Source: Luteitalea sp.
Lineage (GTDB): Bacteria > Acidobacteriota > Vicinamibacteria > Vicinamibacterales > Vicinamibacteraceae
NCBI GenBank assembly: GCA_009377605.1
Contig: WHTT01000040.1
Location: forward strand, 1 to 58,511
Reading direction: 5' to 3'
DNA: 58,511 bases
In this document: one piece after another, positions 16,137-25,470 of the stretch
How positions within the stretch are numbered: the stretch's first letter is position 1
How the letters are laid out: each line of letters starts with the position of its first letter
Notes under the pieces: generated by a model
The model's input: the letters and a program-made list of their open reading frames with translations, nothing else
Told to the model about the DNA's origin: nothing
Databases searched by the model: none
Made by a program: the position numbers and the translations under genes

Positions 16137-18812
16137 ATGAAGCGCATCCGAGGGATCCGGTCCCTGTTTCGGTTCCCCACGTCGGAACGCGATGTCCCGA
16201 ACGAGGTGGAGGACGAGATTGCGTTCCACCTGGAGGAGCGCACGCGAGAGCTGAGAGGCCAGGGCATGGAGCCTGGCGTGGCGCGCGCAAAGGCGTTGCG
16301 GGAGTTCGGCGACGTCACGGAGGCGAGAACGGAGTTGGCGGAAATCGGCCGCCGACGCGTGCGTCAAACCAGGCGTTCGAACTGGTGGAGTGACCTGCGG
16401 CAGGACATCCGCTACGCCTGGCGCGCGCTGCTCCGATCTCCGCGCTTCACGGTGGTCGCGGTGCTGACGCTGGCGCTGGGGATCGGCGCCACGACGGCTA
16501 TCTACACGGTGGTGGACGCGGTCCTGTTGCGGCCGCTCACCGTCAGCGATCCGGAGCGGTTGGTTGTGCTGCAAGAGCAGAAGAGGAACAACCCGCCGAA
16601 CGCATCGGCCTCGCCGGCCAACTTCTTCGACTGGCAGAAGCAGGCAAGGTCGTTCTCCTCGATGGCCTATTTTACCCAGGCCCCTCTGAACCTGACGGGC
16701 CAGGGCGAGCCACAGGAAGCGCAGGTGCAGCCGGCCAGCGCCAACCTGTTCTCCACGCTCGGTGTGCAGCCGCTTCTGGGTCGCACGTTCCGCCCGGAGG
16801 AGGACGCCCCACAGGACGAGGAGGTGGGCAGCGTCGCGGTGCTCGGCTATGCCCTCTGGCAGAGTCGTTACGGCGGTGATCCTGCCATCCTGGGAAGGAC
16901 CATCTGGATCGACGACTTGCCAGCAGAGGTGGTGGGCGTGATGGGGCCCGATTTCCAGATGCTGGACTCCAAACCCGATCTGTGGATCCCGCTCGGAATC
17001 GTGCAGGGCAACCGTACGTCCATGGGCCGCTTCGTCCGGGTCGTCGCTCGGCTAAGGCCGGGTGTCACCTTGGAGCAAGCGCAGGGCGAGATGCGGGTGA
17101 TCGCCCGCCGCTTGGAAGCAGCGTACCCCGAGTTCAACACGCGCTGGGGTGTCGCCGTGTTGCCAGCACGCGAGCGAGTCGTGGGCGATGTGCGGCCGGC
17201 GCTCCTCGTGCTCATGGGTGCGGTTGCAATGCTTCTGCTGATCGCTTGCACGAACGTGGCGAGCCTGCTGCTGGGACAGGCCAGCACGAGACGGCAAGAG
17301 ATCGCGATGCGCTTGTCGCTGGGGGCAACGCGCGGACGCGTCGTTCGCCAGGTGCTCACAGAGAGCCTCGTGCTGTCCGTTCTTGGCGGCGTCATCGGGT
17401 TGGCGGCTGCAACGATTGGGACTCGCGCGCTCGTGCGCTCGCTGCCAGAAAGCGTTCAATTCCCTCGGCTGGACGGCGTGACCGTCGACTGGCGGGTCCT
17501 CACGTTCGCGCTGGTGGTCATCGTCCTGACCGGGCTGCTCTTCGGGCTCGCTCCAGCCCTCTTCTCCAGCCGAACAGATCTGCAGGGCTCGCTTCGTGAC
17601 GCCAGCCATAGTCACACGGCCGGGCGCGGCACGATGCTGTTGCGCAATTCGCTCGTCGTGACGGAGGTGGCACTGGCGTTGATGCTCCTGGTCGGCGCGG
17701 GACTGCTACTGCGGTCGTTTCAGAAACTCCAGGCGGTAGATACAGGGATGCGCCCGGAGGGCGTGCTCACGCTCAGGATGTCGCTTGGTTCTGAGGCCTA
17801 CGACGAGGATGACGCGAGCCGCGCTTTCCTGGCGCGGCTGCTTACATCGGTGCAGCGGCTGCCAAATGTCCAAGCGGTCGGCATGGTATCGCATCTTCCC
17901 CTCAGCGACGAGGGATCGATGGGGCACACTGCGTACCGAGCGGATCGTCCGGCACCAGCCCCTGGCGAAAAACCAGGCGTCGACACGCGGATCGCGGGCG
18001 GTGACTACTTCGCAGCGCAGGGAATTCGACTACTGCGCGGCCGCACCTTCGATGAGCGCGACCATGCCGGGTCGGCGAATGTCCTCGTGATCAACGAGGC
18101 GCTCGGCCGGCAGCAATTTCCGGGAGAGGACCCCCTTGGGAAACGTCTGACCGGCGGAGGAGAGAGATCCGAGGGTGAGATTATTGGCGTGGTGGAGGAC
18201 GTGCGTGCAAGGAACATTACCGATGAGCCGAAGTCGGCCCTTTACCGCCCCTTCGTGCAAGTACCGGACGGCACGCCGCTACACCTCGTCATTCGGACAG
18301 CAGGCGACCCGATCGCGCTCGCGGGTGCAGTGCGGGAAGAGGTGCACCGACTGGATCCGAGTCTCCCGGTAGCGAACGTGCGCACCATGGAGGCCGTGGT
18401 TGCCGATGCCACGGCGCGCTCGCGCCTGAGCAGCTATCTGTTGGCGGCGTTCGCCGCACTTGCGCTCTTCCTTGCTGCCATCGGACTCTACGGCATCCTC
18501 TCGCACGTGGTCGTGCAGCGGCGCAGCGAGATCGGCGTGAGGGTAGCACTTGGAGCAGATCGCCGTACGATCCTGCAGCTCTTCGTTGGTCAGGGAATGA
18601 GGCTCACGGCTGCCGGCGTGGCGCTGGGCTTGGTGGGCGCGCTCGCACTCACACATCTGCTGCGCTCGCTCCTCTTCGGCGTGACCACGACCGACGCACC
18701 TACCTTCGTGGTGGTCCCACTGCTACTGGTGGCTGTGGCCGCCTTGGCCTGCTACCTACCGGCGAGCCGCGCGGCCCGGCTGGACCCCGCAACCACGCTG
18801 CGGGCGCAGTAA
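16137..18812 (+). CDS. ADOP-family permease
   Basis: An 891-residue ADOP permease. A cytoplasmic prefix (about 1-85, with VEDEIAFHLEERTREL) leads to the first membrane segment (FTVVAVLTLALGIGATTAIY), periplasmic domain one, an FtsX block with RQEIAMRLSLGATRGR, periplasmic domain two, and a second FtsX block (RSEIGVRVALGADRR) ending at PASRAARLDPATTLRAQ. A GA-rich ribosome site sits about 6 bases before the ATG. It is the second gene of a PadR operon. Full length, with no lesion seen. Substrate and partner ATPase are unknown. Its stop faces that of the next ADOP at 41 bases. Confidence 0.93.
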   Translation: MKRIRGIRSLFRFPTSERDVPNEVEDEIAFHLEERTRELRGQGMEPGVARAKALREFGDVTEARTELAEIGRRRVRQTRRSNWWSDLRQDIRYAWRALLRSPRFTVVAVLTLALGIGATTAIYTVVDAVLLRPLTVSDPERLVVLQEQKRNNPPNASASPANFFDWQKQARSFSSMAYFTQAPLNLTGQGEPQEAQVQPASANLFSTLGVQPLLGRTFRPEEDAPQDEEVGSVAVLGYALWQSRYGGDPAILGRTIWIDDLPAEVVGVMGPDFQMLDSKPDLWIPLGIVQGNRTSMGRFVRVVARLRPGVTLEQAQGEMRVIARRLEAAYPEFNTRWGVAVLPARERVVGDVRPALLVLMGAVAMLLLIACTNVASLLLGQASTRRQEIAMRLSLGATRGRVVRQVLTESLVLSVLGGVIGLAAATIGTRALVRSLPESVQFPRLDGVTVDWRVLTFALVVIVLTGLLFGLAPALFSSRTDLQGSLRDASHSHTAGRGTMLLRNSLVVTEVALALMLLVGAGLLLRSFQKLQAVDTGMRPEGVLTLRMSLGSEAYDEDDASRAFLARLLTSVQRLPNVQAVGMVSHLPLSDEGSMGHTAYRADRPAPAPGEKPGVDTRIAGGDYFAAQGIRLLRGRTFDERDHAGSANVLVINEALGRQQFPGEDPLGKRLTGGGERSEGEIIGVVEDVRARNITDEPKSALYRPFVQVPDGTPLHLVIRTAGDPIALAGAVREEVHRLDPSLPVANVRTMEAVVADATARSRLSSYLLAAFAALALFLAAIGLYGILSHVVVQRRSEIGVRVALGADRRTILQLFVGQGMRLTAAGVALGLVGALALTHLLRSLLFGVTTTDAPTFVVVPLLLVAVAALACYLPASRAARLDPATTLRAQ

Positions 18813-18853
18813 GCGCGACCTTGAGGTCGGGCGTTGCAGCGCGCGCTTGCCTT

Positions 18854-21457
18854 CTATTCCGTACGCAGAGCCGCCATGGGCGAAACGCGCGAGGCGCGAA
18901 ACGCTGGGATGAAGCCGGCAGCCACGGCGACGAGCAGCAGGATCGCTGCCGTGCCCGCGTACGTCCATGGATCGCTCGGGGTAACCGCGAAGAGGATCGA
19001 GGAGAGGAGCGAAGACAGCGTGATGGCACCGACGAGCCCAATGGCGGCGCCGAGCAGCGTCAGCCGCAGGGTATCCGCGACAACGCTGGCGCGGATGTTT
19101 CGCCTCGACGCTCCCAATGCCATGCGGATGCCGATCTCGGGTGTGCGCCGCGCGACGGAATAGGAGATGACTCCGTAGATACCGATGGCGGCAAGCAGCA
19201 GCGCGGTTGCCGCAAAGGCGGTCAGCACGTTGACGAAGAAGCGTCGCGGAGAGAGCGCGCGGTCGACGATTCCCTCGAGGGACCGGAAGCCGGCAGTCGG
19301 AAGGTCTGGGCCAACCTGCGCGAGGGCGGCCCGCAAAGCCGGGACCACGTCGGCGAAGGAACGCCCCGTCCTCACGACGAGACTCGGTGACATCGTCCCG
19401 CGCTGAAGTATCGGAAGGTAGAATTCAGGTCCCGCTGATTCCTCGACGGTCAGGTGGCGCACATCGGCGACGACTCCTACAACCTGCCGCTCGTCGTTGC
19501 CGACCTGTAGGGCTTCCCGCAACGGATCCCCGTTGGGCCAGAGCTGCTTGGCGAGCGTCTCGTTGACGATTGCGACAGGTTGGTGACTCGTATCGTCACT
19601 GTCCCTGAACTCCCGCCCGGCAACGAGCGGGGTTTGCATCGTTTCGAACAGGCCGGGGCCGATGATCTTGACCAGCGCTCCCACGGTTTCCTCGGGCGGC
19701 TGGCCTTGTGCCCGAACACCCCAAGTCCGATTGCTATCGAGCGGAACGGCATCGGTGATCGATGCGGCCGCAATGCCGGGAACATCTCGGGCCGCCGAGA
19801 CAAGCCCTCTCATGTAGGCGAGAAACTTCTCTTCCGTGTCGATGTTCTCGCCGGCGTCGACGCGCAGCGCGTAGGTGCGTTCCGGTGCAAAGCCCAGGTC
19901 GACGTCGAGCACATGGAGGAAGCTGCGTAGGAACAGTCCGGCACCAACAAGCAGTACGCACGCAAGCGCAACCTCCGACACGACGAGCAGGGAACGTACG
20001 AACCGATGATCACGTCCTTCGCTCGAACCGCGGCCGCCCTCCTTGAGCGCTGCGCCGACATCGCCACGGGCAGCCGCAAGCGCGGGCACCAGGCCGAACA
20101 ACAATGCGGTGAGCACCGTGACGCCAACGGCGACGCCGAGCGCCACACCGTTGATCTCCACGCCCCGGAGCAGCGGGATACTCAGACCCTCGAGCTGGCG
20201 GACGTAGCCCACGGCAACGTAGGAAAAGACAACGCCGAGCCCACCTCCCAGGATCGACAAAACGACGCTTTCGGTGAGCAGTTGGCGCACCAGACGCCCG
20301 TGTCCCGCGCCAAGCGCGCCGCGCAAGGCCATTTCTTTGTGGCGGCTGGCGGCGCGCGCGAGCAGGAGGTTGGCGAGGTTGACGCACACGATCAACAGCA
20401 CGAGGCCAACGGCGGCCCACAGCGTTAACATCGGCTGGCGCATGCGCCCAGTGACCGACTCGCGGAGAGGCTCCAGAATCGCGTTCGCCTCACCGATCTC
20501 GGGGTGCTCACGCCTGTGACGCTCGATCACGGCGGCGGCCTCCGCCTGCGCGGCCGCGAGCGGGACGCCCGGCTCGAGTCGTCCCAGGATCGCCATGGTA
20601 TTGCCCCAGTCGCGGACGACATCGAAGACCACGGGCATGTAGATCTCGACCTGGATGCCGGGCGCGAACACCGCTCCAAAATCAAATGCTCGCGGCATGA
20701 CGCCGACGATCGTCGCGGCGCGATCGTTGACGACAACCGTCCGGCCGATGACCCGAGGATCGGACGAATAGCGCCGCTCCCACAGCGCATGGCTGAGGAT
20801 GACGGCGCCCGGACCATTCAATTGGGACTCTGCTTCGGTGAACGTCCGCCCGAGCATGGGCGCCACGCCGAGAAAGGGAAAGAAGTTCGCGGGAATCATC
20901 ACGCCGACAACGCGGTCGGGGTTCGCGTCGCCGGCGAGCTTGTAGCTCGAACGGGCGAAGAACGCCTCGTAGGTGGACATCTCCTCGAAGCTTCGCATCC
21001 CGGTTAGCGCTTCGTAGGTCGAGACGGTCGAGGTACGGCCCGAGAGGCCTGGCGTATCCTGATTGATGATCCAGACCAGCCGGTCCGGAGCACGGAACGG
21101 CAGCGGCTCGAACAGGAGCTTGTCGATGACACTGAAAACGGCGACATTTGCACCGATGCCGAGTCCGAGGATCAGGACGGCGACTAGGGTGAACGACGGC
21201 TGCCGGCGAAGCTGCCGCAGCGCATAACGGATGTCGAGCAGGATGCTTTCGAGCGTTGGCCATTGCCACACTTCGCGGCCGCGCTCTTCCAACGATGTGA
21301 TGTTTCCGAACTCCCGCCGCGCCATCATCGTGGCCTCTTCACGAGACATGCCCTGCTCAACGAGACCGTCGACCTTCTCCTCGAGGTGTTGTCGCATCTC
21401 TTCAGAGAGCTCGTTATAGAGCCGCCGGCGCCCGAGGATTCTCCTGATCCAGTTCAT
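18854..21457 (-). CDS. ADOP-family permease
   Basis: An 867-residue ADOP permease on the opposite strand from its neighbour. The start at 21457 (MNWIRRILGRRR) gives the standard prefix LSEEMRQHLEEKVDGL; upstream codons to 21508 lack family features. The first membrane segment is FTLVAVLILGLGIGANVAVF. The FtsX blocks carry KEMALRGALGAGHGR and TPEIGIRMALGASRR, and the end is FRASRVSPMAALRTE. No PadR gene is next to it; an HNH endonuclease fragment occupies the upstream side. It is intact by eye. Confidence 0.93.
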   Translation of the reverse strand: MNWIRRILGRRRLYNELSEEMRQHLEEKVDGLVEQGMSREEATMMARREFGNITSLEERGREVWQWPTLESILLDIRYALRQLRRQPSFTLVAVLILGLGIGANVAVFSVIDKLLFEPLPFRAPDRLVWIINQDTPGLSGRTSTVSTYEALTGMRSFEEMSTYEAFFARSSYKLAGDANPDRVVGVMIPANFFPFLGVAPMLGRTFTEAESQLNGPGAVILSHALWERRYSSDPRVIGRTVVVNDRAATIVGVMPRAFDFGAVFAPGIQVEIYMPVVFDVVRDWGNTMAILGRLEPGVPLAAAQAEAAAVIERHRREHPEIGEANAILEPLRESVTGRMRQPMLTLWAAVGLVLLIVCVNLANLLLARAASRHKEMALRGALGAGHGRLVRQLLTESVVLSILGGGLGVVFSYVAVGYVRQLEGLSIPLLRGVEINGVALGVAVGVTVLTALLFGLVPALAAARGDVGAALKEGGRGSSEGRDHRFVRSLLVVSEVALACVLLVGAGLFLRSFLHVLDVDLGFAPERTYALRVDAGENIDTEEKFLAYMRGLVSAARDVPGIAAASITDAVPLDSNRTWGVRAQGQPPEETVGALVKIIGPGLFETMQTPLVAGREFRDSDDTSHQPVAIVNETLAKQLWPNGDPLREALQVGNDERQVVGVVADVRHLTVEESAGPEFYLPILQRGTMSPSLVVRTGRSFADVVPALRAALAQVGPDLPTAGFRSLEGIVDRALSPRRFFVNVLTAFAATALLLAAIGIYGVISYSVARRTPEIGIRMALGASRRNIRASVVADTLRLTLLGAAIGLVGAITLSSLLSSILFAVTPSDPWTYAGTAAILLLVAVAAGFIPAFRASRVSPMAALRTE

Positions 21458-21557
21458 GGCCTCATCGTCCAGGGAAGGTCTCGATAATGTCGCTGCTTCA
21501 CTCAGCAACCTGACGCAAGTCCATACCTAGACTAAACAAGGTTAAGGGTTGTGTCAA

Positions 21558-21820
21558 CAACGTCCGCGTCTGTCGACCTGGTGGTCGGCCACTGCTCGCC
21601 GCACCACCGGCACCGCGTTGGGACACCGGCGGTGGCGACGTCTGGGACCCGCTCGCGCCCAGCACTACGCGGCTCGCGGCGGCCGGCATTCGCATCGGCC
21701 CAGACACGGCGACCCCTGATTGGTTCGGCGAACGACTCGACCCTGCGCTATGCCCTCGACGTGCTGCGAGATGGTCCAGCGACTGGAGCCATAGGCGGGA
21801 AGATTTCCGCGGGAATGTGA
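21558..21820 (+). pseudogene. C-terminal fragment of a DUF222/HNH endonuclease
   Basis: In one frame the DNA encodes VRVCRPGGRPLLAAPPAPRW, then WDPLAPSTTRLAAAG and TATPDWFGERLD. This is nearly the same as the C-terminal end of the HNH protein at 40712-41593 (CRPDGRPLPAAPPAPRW, DPLAPSTARLTAAG, TATPDWFGERLD). A frameshift near 21745 is needed to continue as ALDVLRDGP, and a TGA follows at 21818. The HNH catalytic part and the DUF222 domain are absent. The fragment starts about 100 bases upstream of the ADOP start, in the opposite direction. Confidence 0.75.
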
Positions 21821-21926
21821 GTGGAGACAAGGCAGAGCCGTGCACAGTCGACTGTCCATCCCGACAAACGTGAGACTCGTGGAGATGTGCAGGAATGAAC
21901 GGTCGCAGTCCGGGCCAAAGCCCTCG

Positions 21927-23126
21927 TCAAGCGCGGAGGTCGAACCGGATCTTTGCCTCTTCGGCGAACTTCTTCTCGTCGATGACCAGCCCCACGCCGG
22001 GTGCATCCGGAACATGTGCCAGTCCCTCTTTGATGGAGTACCCATCCGCAACGAGGATTTCACTGGACAACGGATCGTGCTCCGCCCGGTAGAAGTTGGG
22101 AATCGCACGTCCCACGTGGAGCTGCATGTAGTACCCGACCAGCGAGCCCCAGTTGTGCGGTGCGACACGCAGTCCCTTGGGCTCGCACCATGATGCCTCA
22201 AGCAGGATCCCCTCGTAGCCGAAGCGATTCATGTCAGCTTGGTAGATATCGACGGCGATGGCTTCGATGAGCGGTTTGAAGACGTCGAGAGTGTCCTGCG
22301 TCTCGCCGTCAGCAACGAGTGTCTTGAGGCCCTGGCTGCGGAGGAATTCCTTGAATTCGAGACACTCCTCGGTTTGCTCCTCGAACATCTCTTCGGCGAA
22401 CTCGACGTTCAGCTCGCCGATCCTCTCGAAGAGGCGCTTCGCTCCCGCCAGGTCGTAGCCGTTGTTGGCATCGACGCCAATCAGGACGTCGGGGCCGGCG
22501 TGGTCGCGAATGACGTCGAGCACAGCGACATCGCGGGCGTCCCCTTCTTCGCGCGGCATCCACTTCGCGCCGCGACCGATCTTTACCTTGAACGCGCGAT
22601 GGCCGAGTGTTAGGCCCATGTCGATCTCTTCGCGGAACCGGTCCTCCCAGCGATTGGCGTACTGCGGCAGCAGGTCCGCAAAATAGATCGACCCGTCGTA
22701 ACAGGGGACGCGCTCCGAGCCGCGCGTGCCTAGCAACTCATGCACCGGCTTGTTTCGCACCTTCCCGAGCAGGTCCCACAGGGGCATCGTGCCCGCTCCG
22801 AGCGGACTCTCCATGCGGGTCTCCGCCTCACGATAGAAATCGAACGGGTTTCGCCCGAGAAGCTGCGCGGCCTCCTGTTTATTCGCGCGGCAGTTGCCGA
22901 CGCCGACCAACTTCATGTTCGTCTCGATGCGCAACATGCGGTCGGTCGCCGTGTCGCCATGAACGTCGAGCCGAGAGTTCTTGCCCGCAATCTTGGATCG
23001 GCGGGTGGGGAGATCGAACCCGGTGAGACGCGTGACCTTGAGGTCGGAGGGAAGCTCATCGGTACGGACCGCACGCGAGAGCAGCGTGCCGGCAACGAGA
23101 GAGACCATGAAATCTCGGCGCCGCAT
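21927..23126 (-). CDS. Tat-exported enolase-superfamily protein (mandelate-racemase-like)
   Basis: A 399-residue protein with a twin-arginine signal (MRRRDFMVSLVAGT). The enolase-superfamily barrel carries the KxK base pair in AFKVKIGRG (Lys180, Lys182), metal ligands around Asp219 (VDANNGYD), Glu245/246 (FAEEMFEE) and Glu275 (VADGE), and a late His324 (APHNWGS). This arrangement suits sugar-acid dehydration or racemisation. Family members are usually cytoplasmic, so a Tat signal is notable but not unique. It is divergent from the LRR gene with about 185 bases between. Substrate not predictable. Confidence 0.85.
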   Translation of the reverse strand: MRRRDFMVSLVAGTLLSRAVRTDELPSDLKVTRLTGFDLPTRRSKIAGKNSRLDVHGDTATDRMLRIETNMKLVGVGNCRANKQEAAQLLGRNPFDFYREAETRMESPLGAGTMPLWDLLGKVRNKPVHELLGTRGSERVPCYDGSIYFADLLPQYANRWEDRFREEIDMGLTLGHRAFKVKIGRGAKWMPREEGDARDVAVLDVIRDHAGPDVLIGVDANNGYDLAGAKRLFERIGELNVEFAEEMFEEQTEECLEFKEFLRSQGLKTLVADGETQDTLDVFKPLIEAIAVDIYQADMNRFGYEGILLEASWCEPKGLRVAPHNWGSLVGYYMQLHVGRAIPNFYRAEHDPLSSEILVADGYSIKEGLAHVPDAPGVGLVIDEKKFAEEAKIRFDLRA

Positions 23127-23311
23127 GAGTCGCTAGTATACGCGCTGCGCACAGCTTGACGCCGCAGCTCCTGGCGGCTAGCGTATCTCTTGCGCACCAG
23201 GGCGCATCTGTCCGCCAAGGACTGAGTCCACCTGGCGTCGGGCACCATCCAGTTACGACCTTCTTTCGGCCTGTGTGCGGACATCAGGCGCGCTTCGAAG
23301 GGAGGTCCGCC

Positions 23312-25438
23312 ATGTCCGCTCAGCGGCTGCCTGAACGGCCCGATCTCGATCAACTCAAGCGTCAAGCGAAGGAGCTTCTCAAGGCGTGGAGGGCAACACC
23401 CCCTGCGGGATTGCCGCAGCCTCGGCTGCGAGACGCGCAACGTGCGATTGCCGAGCGATACGGCTTCTCGTCCTGGGACGCGCTCCGGGCACACGTGGAA
23501 ACGGTCACCGGTGCTTCCAACGCCCTCGACCGGCGCCGTCGACGTGGGATGGACTACGACGATCCGGTGCCGGACGTCATCCTGCTGAAATCCCTCCTCA
23601 CGCGAGATGTTGCCCGCAGCCTTGCCGAACAGGGTGTATGCGGGGTGAAGCTGGATGCGACCATTTCACCCGATGCCTTCGTCCATCTAACCCATGTGCC
23701 AACGCTTCGTCGGCTCGATCTCTCGAATCGCGACGATCTCGTCGACCGGGATCTGGCGTTCCTCGAGCGCATGCCGTGGCTGACCGCCGTCTCGTTGGCG
23801 CGATGCCCTCGTATTGGAGATGGAGCCGTCGCGTACCTCCGGCGTCATGAAGCCCTCGAACAGATCAACTTGCAATGGACCGGTACAGGAGACGAGGCGG
23901 CGGCGCTCGAAGGCAAGCCCGCACTGTCACGCGTCGTCCTTGGCAGCCGACTCACCGATGCGGGCGCGGCACGGTTGCGCAGCTTCCCTGCGCTCGCCGC
24001 GCCCGGCGCTCCGGACACCTTGCTTGCGGTGAGCAGTGCGCGAGCGCTCACCGATCAGGCGCTCGCGTACATCGGAGAGCTGACCGGCGTCGCTGCGCTG
24101 GACCTTCACACGTCGGTCTTCGGAAGCCCGCACTACACGGCGCGCGGCGTCGCGCACTTGCGTCACATGACGTCGCTCGAGGAGCTAAACTTCCACGGCC
24201 CGTTGGCGACAGATGCGGTGCTGCGCGAGATCGCCGAGATACCACGGCTGCGCCACCTGCACTGTCAGGACATCGCGTCGGGCGACGAGGGGTTCGTCGC
24301 GCTCGCGCGGCGAACGACGTTGGAGGTGCTGACCGGGAGGGTCTGCCCCCGCGTGACCGATCGCGGCTTTGCCGTCGTCGCGCGACTGCCGCGACTGCGA
24401 AGCCTGGGGCTCGGCGGCCACAGACTGAGCGACGCGGCCGTGGCGCCGCTGGTGGATGCGCCGGCGCTCGAAGACCTTGGACCGACCCTCTTTGGCGATG
24501 ACGCGTTCTTCTACATTGCTCGCATCTCGCGTTTGCGGAGGCTCACCAACATGTACAATCGGGCGACGACCGACGCCGCAACGCGCCACTTGCGCAATCA
24601 TCCGCGGCTCGCTCAGTATTCCGCCTTCGGGACGCAGATCACCGACGAGAGCCTGCGCATCCTTGCTGGGTTACCGACCCTGGAAACGCTCGATTTCGAA
24701 AGCTGCGCCGGGATCACCGACACCGGCCTGCGTGAGCTGACACGGCTGCCGCGCGTCCGGCGCATTTCTGTCTGGGATTGCGTCAGCGTCAAGGGCACGT
24801 GGACGGACTCCGTCGGGCCGAGCATCGAAGCCAAATCCGAGGCTGGACCACCGGCGCATGCGGCGGGGTACCGCGCGGAGACGCTGATGGACTATCCCGA
24901 CTTGCCGGTGCCTGATGATGCGCAGACTCCGCTGGGAAAGAGTCCTTCGGGCCTCATGTCCAGTCTCGTGTGCTTCGGCGTCCGATCGGCGTTCGGTGGG
25001 GAGGGCCTCCGGCTCTCGGTGGATCCTGGTGTGGATACGCGCTGGATCGGCCTCATCACCCGCGACGCCTTCGCCGTACCCGTGCGGATCGAGCTCGTCG
25101 TCCGGCCCATCACCGAGCTCCGCCTGCTGTTCGGCGGCCACAATCGCATGCTGGTGTTCGACGAGCAGGGCTACCCGGAAGACGCCGCGCCGTGGTTCCT
25201 CAAGCTCGAGACACACAGGGGCCGATTCCACCGCACCCCTCACGCGCGCAGTATTCCGACGGACGAATGGACCCGCGTCACCGTACAGATCGACGACCGT
25301 GAGCGCCGCATCTTTACGAGCGGTGTCCTGCGGCACAGTTGGCAAGACGACTTCGCCGGCCTCCGCAGCCGCGTCGGCATCGGGGTGCGGCGGTCGGCAC
25401 TTACCGTGCGGGACTTGAAGATCGAATCGTTGACGTAA
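23312..25438 (+). CDS. Leucine-rich-repeat protein with C-terminal LamG-like domain
   Basis: A 708-residue protein without a signal peptide. The N-terminal helix PDLDQLKRQAKELL resembles the leader of many bacterial ankyrin/LRR proteins. From about 110 to 490 come roughly fourteen cysteine-containing-type LRRs of the AMN1 kind (ITDTGLRELTRLPRVRRIS, LTDAGAARLRSFPAL). The last 180 residues are strand-rich (WTRVTVQIDDRERRIF), like a concanavalin/LamG-type binding domain. GGGAGG lies about 7 bases before the ATG at 23312; the frame upstream to 23156 is not needed. Likely a protein- or glycan-binding scaffold; no catalytic motif seen. Confidence 0.8.
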   Translation: MSAQRLPERPDLDQLKRQAKELLKAWRATPPAGLPQPRLRDAQRAIAERYGFSSWDALRAHVETVTGASNALDRRRRRGMDYDDPVPDVILLKSLLTRDVARSLAEQGVCGVKLDATISPDAFVHLTHVPTLRRLDLSNRDDLVDRDLAFLERMPWLTAVSLARCPRIGDGAVAYLRRHEALEQINLQWTGTGDEAAALEGKPALSRVVLGSRLTDAGAARLRSFPALAAPGAPDTLLAVSSARALTDQALAYIGELTGVAALDLHTSVFGSPHYTARGVAHLRHMTSLEELNFHGPLATDAVLREIAEIPRLRHLHCQDIASGDEGFVALARRTTLEVLTGRVCPRVTDRGFAVVARLPRLRSLGLGGHRLSDAAVAPLVDAPALEDLGPTLFGDDAFFYIARISRLRRLTNMYNRATTDAATRHLRNHPRLAQYSAFGTQITDESLRILAGLPTLETLDFESCAGITDTGLRELTRLPRVRRISVWDCVSVKGTWTDSVGPSIEAKSEAGPPAHAAGYRAETLMDYPDLPVPDDAQTPLGKSPSGLMSSLVCFGVRSAFGGEGLRLSVDPGVDTRWIGLITRDAFAVPVRIELVVRPITELRLLFGGHNRMLVFDEQGYPEDAAPWFLKLETHRGRFHRTPHARSIPTDEWTRVTVQIDDRERRIFTSGVLRHSWQDDFAGLRSRVGIGVRRSALTVRDLKIESLT

Positions 25439-25470
25439 TCACCGGCGCCCTGCCCGAGCGGCAATTGGGT

